Origin: Spirosoma linguale DSM 74
GTDB taxonomy: Bacteria > Bacteroidota > Bacteroidia > Cytophagales > Spirosomataceae
DNA: 64,000 bases
Direction of reading: 5' to 3'
Assembly: GCA_000024525.1 (NCBI GenBank)
Contig: CP001771.1
Location: 62,001-126,000, forward strand
Part shown: positions 45,835-54,215 of the stretch, piece after piece
Layout of the letters: each line of letters starts with the position of its first letter
How positions within the stretch are numbered: position 1 is the first letter of the stretch
The notes under the pieces: generated by a model
Told to the model about the DNA's origin: nothing
Seen by the model: only the letters and a program-made list of their open reading frames with translations
Database searches by the model: none
Translations under genes and position numbers: made by a program

Positions 45835-46458
45835 ATGACTGAAAATCATCAACACTGGGAAACCGTTTACCGGACCAAACAACCCGACCAGGTAAGCTGG
45901 ACGCAGGCTATTCCCCAGACATCGCTGGAATTCATTCGCCGTTGCCAGCTACCCAAAACAGCCCCCATCATCGACATTGGGGGGGGCGATAGTACCCTGG
46001 TTGACTGTCTACTCGCTGACGGTTACGAGCAGATTACCGTACTTGACATTTCGGCCCACGCCCTGACCAGAGCGCAACAACGAATCGGCCAGCAGGCAAA
46101 CCGGGTCAACTGGATCGTGAGTGATGTGCTGACCTTCCGGCCAACGTCGACCTATGCCATTTGGCACGACCGGGCCACGTTTCATTTTCTAACGTCGACG
46201 GATCAGATTGCGACCTACCTTCAGACGGCCCGACAGGCCGTTACCGGATTCATCACCATGGGTACCTTTTCGGAGAATGGGCCGGACCGATGCAGTGGAC
46301 TGGCCGTTAAACAGTACTCTGAACCGGAGCTGGAAGGGCAACTAAAGGCGGGCTTTACGAAGCTTCATTGCGTGACGGAAGATCACCAAACCCCATTAGG
46401 TACCACCCAGAACTTTCTGTTTTGTCGCTTTAAACGGAATTTATCAAGTAGCTTATAG
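45835..46458 (+). CDS. Class I SAM-dependent methyltransferase
   Basis: A 207-residue enzyme with the SAM-binding motif IIDIGGGDSTLVDCLL, acidic LDIS at the second strand and SDVLTFRP. HWETVYRTKQPDQVSWTQ at the start is common in small-molecule methyltransferases in sulfur operons. The substrate is unknown; a thiol is possible given context. It lies 12 bases after the persulfide dioxygenase gene. Confidence 0.8.
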   Translation: MTENHQHWETVYRTKQPDQVSWTQAIPQTSLEFIRRCQLPKTAPIIDIGGGDSTLVDCLLADGYEQITVLDISAHALTRAQQRIGQQANRVNWIVSDVLTFRPTSTYAIWHDRATFHFLTSTDQIATYLQTARQAVTGFITMGTFSENGPDRCSGLAVKQYSEPELEGQLKAGFTKLHCVTEDHQTPLGTTQNFLFCRFKRNLSSSL

Positions 46459-46473
46459 CCAATCGAGTACCTT

Positions 46474-47049
46474 ATGGAATTTCTGCATATAATCCGTCAA
46501 CCCTGGCCCTGGTACGTAGCGGGGCCGCTCATCGGCTTTACCGTTCCAACGCTGCTACTGATGGGCAATAAGTCATTCGGCATCTCGTCGTCGCTTCGGC
46601 ACATCTGCGCGGCCTGCCTGCCCGCTAACATTTCCTTTTTTCACTATGACTGGAAGAAAGAAGCTTGGAATTTATTTTTTGTGGCGGGTGTGCTACTGGG
46701 TGGCTTTATAGCCACCCGCTTTTTGGCCAACCCTGATTCGATGCGCCTAGCACCTCGGACCGTAGTGGCTTTACAGGCTCTGGGGATTCGGGATTTTTCG
46801 GGACTGATGCCCGCCGACCTATTCGCCCTGTCGAATCTGTTTACGCTCAAAGGGTTGTTCTTCAGCGTTATTGGGGGGTTGATGGTGGGCTTCGGAACCC
46901 GGTGGGCCGGAGGTTGTACATCGGGGCATGCCATCATGGGCCTCTCCAACCTGCAATGGCCATCATTGGTGGCGACAATTTGTTTTATGGTGGGCGGCTT
47001 TGTGATGACGCACCTCTTACTGCCGTTTATTTTCGCCTGGGTCAACTAA
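46474..47049 (+). CDS. YeeE/YedE family sulfur transporter subunit
   Basis: A 191-residue membrane protein with about five helices. The conserved [17 protein letters not shown] contains the Cys that takes up thiosulfate-type sulfur in YeeE proteins; a second Cys pair is in ICAACLPAN. Half-size form, paired with the next gene. It would import sulfur groups or persulfide. Confidence 0.85.
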   Translation: MEFLHIIRQPWPWYVAGPLIGFTVPTLLLMGNKSFGISSSLRHICAACLPANISFFHYDWKKEAWNLFFVAGVLLGGFIATRFLANPDSMRLAPRTVVALQALGIRDFSGLMPADLFALSNLFTLKGLFFSVIGGLMVGFGTRWAGGCTSGHAIMGLSNLQWPSLVATICFMVGGFVMTHLLLPFIFAWVN

Positions 47050-47062
47050 ACCATCCTTCCCC

Positions 47063-47566
47063 TTGAATCAATCCTTTCCCCTAAAGCCGCGTTCATCGAC
47101 TGTCCTGGGATCTCTCCACGAAGCGCCCGGGGCAAAAACTAAACCCGAAACGGGGCTTGCCAATCTAAAGTACCTGATTGTCGGTCTGCTGTTTGGCGTT
47201 GTCTTCGTCAAAGCTGAAATCATTTCCTGGTTCCGGATTCAGGAAATGTTTCGGCTTGATTCGTTTCACATGTACGGGGTTATCGGCAGTGCCGTTGTGG
47301 TAGGGCTCTTATCCGTACAACTCATTAAGCGCTTCGGTATCAAAACGATGACTGGCGAGCCGGTTCATATTGCGCCTAAGGTTTTTTACAAAGGCCAGAT
47401 CTATGGCGGGCTTATTTTTGGCTTGGGTTGGGCCATTACCGGTGCATGTCCAGGCCCCTTATTCGCTCAGATTGGCAGTGGGTATGGCCTTGTGGCGGTT
47501 ACACTGCTGAGTGCTATAGGAGGTACGTGGCTGTATGGCTACTTCCGGGAGAAACTGCCGCAGTAA
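47063..47566 (+). CDS. YeeE/YedE (DUF6691-type) sulfur transporter subunit
   Basis: A 167-residue membrane protein (TTG start at 47063; an internal start is possible) with about four helices and the motif GWAITGACPGPLFAQIGSG, the matching Cys signature of the second YeeE/YedE half. It starts 13 bases after the first half; the two probably form one transporter. Confidence 0.82.
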   Translation: MNQSFPLKPRSSTVLGSLHEAPGAKTKPETGLANLKYLIVGLLFGVVFVKAEIISWFRIQEMFRLDSFHMYGVIGSAVVVGLLSVQLIKRFGIKTMTGEPVHIAPKVFYKGQIYGGLIFGLGWAITGACPGPLFAQIGSGYGLVAVTLLSAIGGTWLYGYFREKLPQ

Positions 47567-47604
47567 TAGGGTCGTTTACGTTTCCACACGGCGGTTTTCA
47601 CGAT

Positions 47605-48060
47605 TTATAGTATAACGGCCTGTCCTGGTTCGGTCAGGTAATGAAACTGAATACCTAATTTCTCAACGTAAGGCCCGTATGTTTCATACCGTTGCTGGAG
47701 AAAGAACGATTTGGCATACCCATCGTGAACGGGCAGGATCTGTTTGGGTTGCATCTGTTTGGCAAAATCGGCCACCACGAGCTCGGTCAGAAACGGAGCC
47801 ATGACGGGCAGTACCAGCAACTCGATCCCCTTATAATTCAGTAGGATAGGAGAGAACGAATCTGCGGGATTGAGCACCTGATTGTCAATGACAAAAGCAA
47901 ACATCTTAGGTAAGTGATCGTCCAAAACGGGCTCATGAGGAACCGATATCGCTTGTAGGGTAAACGGACCGAGTTGAAGGGTTCCTTCCTCAATAACCCG
48001 CACAGGTATTGCCTGCGGGTGGAGTTTATCGGCGACTTCCTGCGTCGAAAATACCTGGGT
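47605..48060 (-). pseudogene. 5'-truncated MBL-fold hydrolase
   Basis: The frame is open from 48060 to the stop at 47605 (152 codons) and reads VFSTQEVADKLHPQAIPV, then the annotated part from a GTG (48001-48003). PADSFSPIL and LPVHDGYAK are C-terminal features of the YtnP/UPF0173 MBL group. The N-terminal HxHxDH metal site is missing. The break lies 11 bases from the edge of the repeat element at 48071, which likely caused it. Confidence 0.65.
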
Positions 48061-48070
48061 TCAACTCAAG

Positions 48071-48373
48071 TTGGAGATTTCAGAGGCATAGAGCAATGGT
48101 CCCGCTCCGGCGTACAGGCCGTGCGGTGGATTCCGTAGCATTTTGACCGGGTCACGCCAGACCGGGTCACGCCAGACCGGGTCACGCCAGACCGGGTCAC
48201 GCCAGACCGGGTCACGCCAGACCGGGTCACGCCAGACCGGGTCACGCCAGACCGGGTCACGCTTGACAGCACCACGGTCAGTTTAACGTGAAATAAATAG
48301 CCGCCGTGGCGCGGTCCGTCATTTTTGAAATTGGGCGGCCCCGCGGGGTGGTCAGTTTCGCTGAAATCTTCAA
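48071..48373. mobile_element. Short element with terminal inverted repeats (MITE-like)
   Basis: Ends TTGGAGATTTCAG and CTGAAATCTTCAA are inverted repeats with one mismatch. Inner segments GTGGATTCCGTAGCATTTTGACC and GTGGTCAGTTT also occur in the element at 62137-62310 in the same order. No transposase gene is inside. It carries the 15-bp tandem array and seems to have cut the MBL gene. GGTCAGT-type subterminal repeats recall ends of IS21-like elements, but this is weak. Confidence 0.55.
48145..48264. repeat. Tandem array of eight 15-bp repeats
   Basis: Unit GACCGGGTCACGCCA, seven exact copies and a last copy with two changes, with no spacers. The unit contains the near-palindrome GACCGGGTC, and the flanking element has similar TGACC/GGTCA words. 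Probably amplified by slippage inside the MITE-like element. Confidence 0.95.
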
Positions 48374-48611
48374 GTTGTCAATTAAATGAGCTAAAAAATG
48401 CCTTAGAGTTAGTGAGTCTTTATACTGATTACAATCATTGGGTATAGCCGAGCAGGTGTGCCGCGGCAGACGGTCAGTGTCCAATTAGTTTAAATCCAAC
48501 CCCTAATTTTTCAATAATAAATAAATTTTTTGAGACGAAACCAGATACCACTGTGGTAAAGCAGCGGGCGACAGCTGCCAACAAAACACTTGTAACCATG
48601 TAATCCAGTCC

Positions 48612-49130
48612 TTAATCCGTATCATCCAGCCAATGTGTTATGGCAAATTTGATGTCGCGCAGACAGACTTGCCGATTAACTTCGCTGCCCGCCGGGTAAG
48701 CCGTCGTTCTTTGGTGCCGAATGGATGTAACGCCTGACTGATTGATCGCCTGCTGGACGGGTTTTTCTATCGCCTTCATCAGCAGAAGCAAACTGGCGGG
48801 CTGGTAACTACGCAGCCGTTGACTCAGGGAGTCTATCGCTAGGTGACGATCATGCTGCCTTTGGCGTTTACTGGATGTATCGATGGGTTGCCAACTAAGA
48901 TGATCCAGGTAGCAGCCCAAGGAGGCAAAAAAGTAAAGAAAGGCTTCCGTTGATGCAAAGGGCCCAAACACGTCCTTAAAGGCAGCATAGACAGTTCGGT
49001 ATAGATTGGTGTTGCCCAAATAAAAATGCTTTTCGGTCGTGCCGGGGGCTTCGGCCACAAACAGAACGTTGATTCGGGCTGGTCTGTAGCGTTGATCGAA
49101 CCGATTCCGATCAAACTCAGGAGTGGTCAT
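48612..49130 (-). CDS. Uracil-DNA glycosylase superfamily-like protein
   Basis: A 172-residue protein. INVLFVAEAPG near the start followed by HFYLGNTNLYRTV recalls the first motif of the uracil-DNA glycosylase superfamily. The length fits small members, but a clear second motif (HPS-like) is missing, so it may be an inactive or distant relative. Isolated; neighbours do not help. Confidence 0.5.
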   Translation of the reverse strand: MTTPEFDRNRFDQRYRPARINVLFVAEAPGTTEKHFYLGNTNLYRTVYAAFKDVFGPFASTEAFLYFFASLGCYLDHLSWQPIDTSSKRQRQHDRHLAIDSLSQRLRSYQPASLLLLMKAIEKPVQQAINQSGVTSIRHQRTTAYPAGSEVNRQVCLRDIKFAITHWLDDTD

Positions 49131-49255
49131 TGTTTAAGTATTTATACTAAAAGGTGAGACGCACGGTTACGGAACTCCCGGCAAAAGATAAGTCGCCAGG
49201 CCGTAACGCGTTGATTCGGTTTTTAAAAAAAGACAGTTAACTAGATCGATTGGAC

Positions 49256-49307
49256 AAAAATCGTACGTTGTCAACAACCTTAGGCGCACTGACAACGCAC
49301 GATTTTT
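49256..49307 (-). terminator. Terminator downstream of the SorB-like gene
   Basis: An 18-bp stem with one mismatch (AAAAATCGTACGTTGTCA and TGACAACGCACGATTTTT) with a 16-base loop; on the minus strand it ends in a T-run. It lies 25 bases after the cytochrome gene stop at 49332. Confidence 0.8.
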
Positions 49308-49331
49308 CTGGCTACAATCAAGTAGGATAAC

Positions 49332-49883
49332 CTACCGGGTATGCCACTTAGGCGTCTCAAGCGGGAGTCTACGCCCGTCGAAGGGCGTTTTGATAGGACC
49401 GTAATTCTTGACCAGATAATCCAGAATCGGCTTTTCTGTCTCGCCCAGGTCCCAGAGTTTCTGGGTGCGCTGCATCCACCGAATCCGCTCGACCCACTTC
49501 TCGCGGTCGAAATGACTTTGCAGAATCAGCTTGCTGCTGTGGCAGACGGTGCATTGGCCTTTCACCAGAATCATGTTCTCGCCCAGGGCTAGCCCCGTTG
49601 CTTCATCGACCACCACGCCCTGCGCATTAAGGGCCGTCGCGTCCATCGGGGCCGTTTCGGTGGCTACCACAGCGGCTGCTTTGGCTTTAACGGGCTTTTT
49701 TGTCGTCGTGGTTCGGCGGACCGGAGCCGCCGTGTGCGCTTTGGCCGGGGCTTTCTTCGCCGGAACCGGCTGCTGGGCTATCCAGGCACAGAGCAACCAC
49801 ACGCACAGACTGGCCAGTAGCCAGCGGAACTTCGCCGTCCGCCGGGTATTCCCGGTTTCTTTATACATGTCTTTCTGTTTCAT
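49332..49883 (-). CDS. SorB-like c-type cytochrome of sulfite dehydrogenase
   Basis: A 183-residue exported protein with a membrane helix (about 21-37), an Ala/Lys/Pro/Thr-rich linker and one haem site CTVCH (111-115) in the motif KGQCTVCHSSKL, followed by WVERIRWMQRTQKLW. This is the pattern of the small monohaem cytochrome paired with SorA-type sulfite dehydrogenase. It accepts the electrons from sulfite oxidation. It starts 39 bases after the SorA-like gene. Confidence 0.8.
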   Translation of the reverse strand: MKQKDMYKETGNTRRTAKFRWLLASLCVWLLCAWIAQQPVPAKKAPAKAHTAAPVRRTTTTKKPVKAKAAAVVATETAPMDATALNAQGVVVDEATGLALGENMILVKGQCTVCHSSKLILQSHFDREKWVERIRWMQRTQKLWDLGETEKPILDYLVKNYGPIKTPFDGRRLPLETPKWHTR

Positions 49884-49922
49884 AGTATTTTTCCGTTTGT
49901 CCCTCTCGTCCTTTCTCCTTTT

Positions 49923-51176
49923 CTAAACCACCTTCACCGCAATCCGGTGGCAGGCGTTGTTGAGGTAGCCTTCGGGGTTCCACTGCGGCATCACCATCGG
50001 CTGCGATACGCCCTTGTCGTCGGTGGCCCGCGCCCACACTTCGTAGTAGCCCTGTATCGGGAAGTTCACCTCGGCGCTCCATTGCTGCCAGGCCAGCCGG
50101 TTTTTCGGGGCCTTCAAATCAGCCTTCTGCCAGGTTTCGCCAAAGTCAATCGAGACGTAAAGTTCTTTCACGACACGGTCGCCCGCCCAGGCGTGGCCGC
50201 GCAAGGCGAGGGGTTTGCCCATCGGCGTTTCCAGTCCCGTCTGCGGGAAGGTAATTACCGATTTGACGGGCATCGACTCGATAATCTTGAAATCACTATC
50301 CGGCGGATCGACACCCGGTACCACCGGATGGATGGGGACGCGGTAGCTTTTGCCCGTCATCTTGGCCCCGTCGTGCACCTTGTTGCGGATGGCAATCGTG
50401 TGCAGCCACTTGCCCGACACCGACGCGGGCCAGCCGCCAATTACCAGCCGCAGCGGGTAGCCGTGCACCAGCGGAATGTCCTGCCCGTTCATGGCCCAGG
50501 CTACCAGCGTTTCGTCTTCCAGGGCTTTGGCGATGGGGACGCCCCGCGAGATGACCGGCTGATTGGGGTCGCCACTCAGGTGCAGGTCCTGCCCGTAGTA
50601 GCCGATGTATACCGCCGTGTCGGTGATGCCGACGTCGGCCAGAATGTCTTTCAGCCGGACACCCGTCCACTCGGCGCAGCTAACGCCCCCTTCGGTCCAC
50701 TGGTTGCCCGCCGTTTTGGGGAAGTACCCCGCCCGGCCGTTACCCCCGCACTCGACCACCAGTTGGTAGGTGTAGGGCTTGAATTTAGCTTTCAGCTCGG
50801 CGAGCGTATAGGTTTTGGGTGCTTTGACCGATTCGCCGTTGATGGTCAGCTTCCAGCCCGCCAGGTCGATGCTAGCCGGAATCTGCCCGTTGTTGCGGAT
50901 AAACATCTTATCGGCGGGCGTTACGTCGTCGTCGAGCAGGTAAGCGGGTGTTTCGACGTTCCAAGGCTTGTCGTTGAGCACCACCATATTTTTGTTTTTG
51001 GTGGCCATCGGGTTGGTAGGGTCGTCCAGCCGGAAAACCAGCGGTAGGTAGTGTTTGGGTAGCCGGTCGGCAAAGGCGATGGGGATACCCAGCAGGCTCG
51101 TCAGTGTGGCCAGCGAGGAGGTCTTGAGAAAGCCCCGCCGGTTAAAAAGCGACGCGTCGGATTGATTGGTTTTCAT
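49923..51176 (-). CDS. SorA-like sulfite dehydrogenase, molybdenum cofactor subunit
   Basis: Start ATG 51176 gives 417 residues. A Tat signal NRRGFLKTSSLA is followed by the sulfite oxidase fold: VVECGGNGRAGYFP, GGVSCAEWTGVRLKDIL with the Mo-binding Cys, and HGYPLRLVIGGW. The C-terminal part is the dimerisation domain (LALRGHAWAGDRVVKELYVS). It oxidises sulfite to sulfate in the periplasm. No Moco biosynthesis gene is in the window. Confidence 0.88.
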   Translation of the reverse strand: MKTNQSDASLFNRRGFLKTSSLATLTSLLGIPIAFADRLPKHYLPLVFRLDDPTNPMATKNKNMVVLNDKPWNVETPAYLLDDDVTPADKMFIRNNGQIPASIDLAGWKLTINGESVKAPKTYTLAELKAKFKPYTYQLVVECGGNGRAGYFPKTAGNQWTEGGVSCAEWTGVRLKDILADVGITDTAVYIGYYGQDLHLSGDPNQPVISRGVPIAKALEDETLVAWAMNGQDIPLVHGYPLRLVIGGWPASVSGKWLHTIAIRNKVHDGAKMTGKSYRVPIHPVVPGVDPPDSDFKIIESMPVKSVITFPQTGLETPMGKPLALRGHAWAGDRVVKELYVSIDFGETWQKADLKAPKNRLAWQQWSAEVNFPIQGYYEVWARATDDKGVSQPMVMPQWNPEGYLNNACHRIAVKVV

Positions 51177-51292
51177 ACGAACTAGAGTAAAAGGGTGATG
51201 CAATTTACGAGAGAAGTTGAACGAGGAAAGACGCAGGAAGAAAGATAATGGCCGGTCGTCAGGTCTTTCATCTCTCCTCTTGCGTCTCTATA

Positions 51293-52297
51293 CTAAAACG
51301 TCAGAATCGCCCAGAGGGACGCGGCCGAGATGAGCATCCAGAGCACCACGCCCTGCGCCAGCGGCTGCCAGCCCACCGCCCGGATTACCTTGCCCGACAG
51401 CCCCGCTCCGATCAGAAACAGCGTCAGCGTCAGACCAATATGCGCCAGTCTGACCAGCACGTCGGCTACCGGCTGAATGGCGGGTACGTAGGTGTGGACG
51501 ATCATCGCCAGGATAAACAGGCCGATGAAGTAGGGCATGGTGATGGTGCCCTTGCCGGTCTTGAACAGAGCCGCCGTACCCAGCGCAACGGGGATGATCC
51601 ACAAGGCTCGCGCCAGCTTGACGGTGGTAGCGACCTGCAAGGCTTCCGGGCCGAATTTGGCTGCTGCGCCCACGACCGAGCTGGTATCGTGAATGGCCAG
51701 CGCACACCACAGCCCGAACTGATTCTGGGTCAGGTGCAGCCACTGCCCGATGGCCGGAAAGACCAGCAGAGCCACCGAGTTGAGGATAAAAATGGTACCC
51801 AGTGCGACGGAGAGCTGCTTTTCTTCAGCCTTCATCACCGGCGACAGGGCCGCAATGGCGCTGCCCCCGCAGATGGCCGTACCGGCGGCAATCAGGTGAG
51901 CGGTAATCTTATCGATCTTGAGCCATTTGCCCAGCAGAATCCCGACTGTCAGCGTACCGGCGATGGATGCGACGGTAAACAACACGCCTTCTTTACCCGC
52001 CTGCACCGCGCTGTGGACGTTCATGCCGAAGCCCAGCCCCACCACCGATGCCTGCAAGAGCCAGTGGGTTGCTTTATGGTTCAGGTGCAGATATGGATGA
52101 CCGATGAACTGGGCGATTATCAGCCCCAGCAACAGGGCCAGCGGGGGCGACATGATCGGCGTCAGGCAGAGGATAACGGCCCCGATAAACACCAGTTGGC
52201 GGGTAGTAAAGCGGTGGTCGAGCAGGTGTTGCGCCCGTTGTTTCCAGAGGTGCAGTTGGGTAGCGGGGCGTTCGGCGGTTGCGTGGGCAGTGTTCAT
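51293..52297 (-). CDS. YeiH/UPF0324 family putative sulfate exporter
   Basis: Start ATG 52297 (MNTAHATAERP) gives 334 residues, ten or so helices. TAICGGSAIAALSPVMKAEEKQ and HDTSSVVGAAAKFGPEA are the family hallmarks. It probably exports sulfate or a related anion formed by sulfite oxidation. A LysR gene lies 75 bases upstream on the same strand, as in YeiE-YeiH pairs. Confidence 0.87.
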   Translation of the reverse strand: MNTAHATAERPATQLHLWKQRAQHLLDHRFTTRQLVFIGAVILCLTPIMSPPLALLLGLIIAQFIGHPYLHLNHKATHWLLQASVVGLGFGMNVHSAVQAGKEGVLFTVASIAGTLTVGILLGKWLKIDKITAHLIAAGTAICGGSAIAALSPVMKAEEKQLSVALGTIFILNSVALLVFPAIGQWLHLTQNQFGLWCALAIHDTSSVVGAAAKFGPEALQVATTVKLARALWIIPVALGTAALFKTGKGTITMPYFIGLFILAMIVHTYVPAIQPVADVLVRLAHIGLTLTLFLIGAGLSGKVIRAVGWQPLAQGVVLWMLISAASLWAILTF

Positions 52298-52372
52298 TAC
52301 GTGTCCTGATTTGTCTACAACAAAGGTACCGCCCCTATACCACCGGGGCCAATCACGGCTACTGATGCCCAA

Positions 52373-53269
52373 TTACCGGGCGTTATACTGCCGCCGGACA
52401 AAGCGCATGAACGTATCGGCCAGCCCTTCACTCATCCCTTGTAACTGGATCGCGTAAAAATCGCGCTCGATCGTCAGATCGGCCACATCGAGTACGCGCA
52501 GCGTCCCGCTTTTCAGTTCGTTTGGCACGGCGAAGATTGACACGAAGGCCATGCCCGATGAACTGCTCAGGTACGTTTTGATGCCCTCAGTGCTGCCCAG
52601 TTGCATCGCCTGTTGTAGCTCCGCCAGCCGCAGGCCCGCCCCGCGCAGCGCGTGTTCGACCACCTCCCGGGAGCCCGACCCCGGTTCGCGCAGTACCAGC
52701 GGCACTGTCTTCAGCTCGTCCAGCGTGATCTCGTCGCGCCCGGCCAGCGGGTGATCCGCGCGACAGACCAACACCAGTTCGTCCTTCACGAAGGGGGTGT
52801 AGCGAACGTCGCTGTGATGGGTACGGCCTTCCACCAGTCCCAGGTCAATCTCGTCGTGGAGCAGGGCCTGTTCGATCTGCTCGGTGTTGCCACTCAGCAG
52901 CGACAGCGTGACGTCCGGGAACTGCTCGCCGAAGCGGGCCAGCACCGCCGGAATGACGTACTGAGCGATGGTGGAACTGGCCCCCAACCGCAGTCGTCCG
53001 CCGGGCTTTCCCTTCAATTCGTTGAGGTCAAACTCGATCTGCCGGTAGACGCCCATGATGGTTTCAGCATGGCGCAGTAGTACGTTGCCCGCCGTCGTCA
53101 GGCTGATCTGGTTACCCCGCCGGTCGAATAGGGCCGTGCCTAACTGACTTTCCAGTTCCTGAATGTGCTTGGTGATGGCGGGTTGGGTCACAAATAATTC
53201 GGCGGCTGCTTTGGTGAAACTCAGCCGCCGGGCGACGGTATAAAAGACGGTTAGGCGAAAATCGAACAT
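52373..53269 (-). CDS. LysR family transcriptional regulator
   Basis: A 298-residue protein: winged helix-turn-helix at the start (LSFTKAAAELFVTQPAITKHIQ) and a substrate-binding domain (LRLGASSTIAQYVIPAVLARF, LVLREPGSGSREVVEHAL). It resembles CysB/CbbR/YeiE-type regulators. Adjacent, same-strand YeiH exporter suggests it controls sulfur export; the effector is unknown. Confidence 0.88.
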   Translation of the reverse strand: MFDFRLTVFYTVARRLSFTKAAAELFVTQPAITKHIQELESQLGTALFDRRGNQISLTTAGNVLLRHAETIMGVYRQIEFDLNELKGKPGGRLRLGASSTIAQYVIPAVLARFGEQFPDVTLSLLSGNTEQIEQALLHDEIDLGLVEGRTHHSDVRYTPFVKDELVLVCRADHPLAGRDEITLDELKTVPLVLREPGSGSREVVEHALRGAGLRLAELQQAMQLGSTEGIKTYLSSSSGMAFVSIFAVPNELKSGTLRVLDVADLTIERDFYAIQLQGMSEGLADTFMRFVRRQYNAR

Positions 53270-53281
53270 AGCGACAATACG

Positions 53282-53596
53282 TTAGTTGTTCAGGGGAAAG
53301 GTGCGACTGAAGGTCTGGCCCAGAAAAAAGCGCAGTCCGATGATGGCCAGTACCAGCAGAAAGTGGGTCCAGTCAGCGACGACAATCGTACGAATGATAC
53401 CAGCCCCACTTTTAACCGACAGGGCTGTTACCAAATCAGCCGCCAGCGACCGCTGTATGCCGTTCACCGCTCCGCCGACACCCCTGGCCCTCAAGTAGCG
53501 AACAAGTGCGCGGCTGGCCCCTAATCCAATCAGGAGTGTCCCCGTAAAGTCGACAATCGTTGCCAGCAGGCTATACTGAAACAGATTAGTTGGCAT
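53282..53596 (-). CDS. DUF1622 family membrane protein
   Basis: A 104-residue protein with two to three helices and the DUF1622-like pattern GASRALVRYLRARG, then SLAADLVTALSVKSGAGIIRTIV and FFLGQTF. Its start overlaps the end of the upstream DUF1622 gene by 11 bases. Function of the family is unknown. Confidence 0.68.
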   Translation of the reverse strand: MPTNLFQYSLLATIVDFTGTLLIGLGASRALVRYLRARGVGGAVNGIQRSLAADLVTALSVKSGAGIIRTIVVADWTHFLLVLAIIGLRFFLGQTFSRTFPLNN

Positions 53597-53975
53597 GGTT
53601 ATCAGGAGCAGAGATTATAGGGGTGCTACTGCCCGGCTGTCGTCGTTCCGCATTCCGGAGTTCCCGCTCCAGAAAGAAGTTTAGACCCGTACGAAGCACG
53701 GCAATGGCCGCCAGCAACCCGATGTCGTTCCAAGTAGGGGCGACGGCTGTTTTTAGAATATCAGCCCCCAGTTCCAGTTCCAGCGCCAAGGCCAGCGACC
53801 GGCCCAGCGACAATCGGATTTCCTCCTTGGGTACGGCCAGACTCCGATCCGTGCCGACCGCGTACAGGTAACTGACCAGCGAGCGGGCCGAGGCTATCGC
53901 GATGACCAGCGCAGCGCCCGCTTCTACCCACCGCGCCAGCGCCAGCGTAATCATTTTTATCCATTCTTCCATCAC
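53586..53975 (-). CDS. DUF1622 family membrane protein
   Basis: A 129-residue protein with the canonical DUF1622 pattern: ARSLVSYLYAVG, EIRLSLGRSLALALELELGADILKT, VLRTGLNFFLERE. Paired with a divergent shorter copy downstream, so the two may form a hetero-oligomer. Function unknown. Confidence 0.78.
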   Translation of the reverse strand: MMEEWIKMITLALARWVEAGAALVIAIASARSLVSYLYAVGTDRSLAVPKEEIRLSLGRSLALALELELGADILKTAVAPTWNDIGLLAAIAVLRTGLNFFLERELRNAERRQPGSSTPIISAPDNHAN

Positions 53976-54128
53976 TGCAAGCCCAATGGCGATTGGTCAA
54001 TAGGCCAAGTTAACTCGTCGTATCTGTCTGTCCGCATGACTGTATTCATGAAGCCGTAGGGCCTGCTGCGGCTACACTTAGACGAACCATGGTACGAAGT
54101 TAGTCTTGCCTGCCAACGAATAACCAAG

Positions 54129-54215
54129 TTACTGCTTCGCGATCAAAAACAGTCCGGCAGCCCCGATGAAATACACGATCAGTACCACCAACGAATCCAG
54201 ACCCGTGCGGGCAAA
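54129..54215 (-). pseudogene. Detached last helix of the cation exchanger
   Basis: In-frame continuation after the TAG of the exchanger gene, 28 codons ending in LIAKQ and TAA. Its DSLVVLIVYFIG matches the usual end of CaCA exchangers. Too short to stand alone. Confidence 0.6.

Noticed and set aside
48145..48264. CRISPR-like array
   Set aside because: 15-bp units with no spacers; no cas genes.
48066..48275. Minus-strand frame with SGVTR repeats
   Set aside because: It is the translation of the 15-bp tandem DNA repeat; no start context or conserved protein features.
49947..52309. Long plus-strand frames across the SorA and YeiH genes
   Set aside because: Antisense shadows of GC-rich genes whose minus-strand proteins have clear family motifs.
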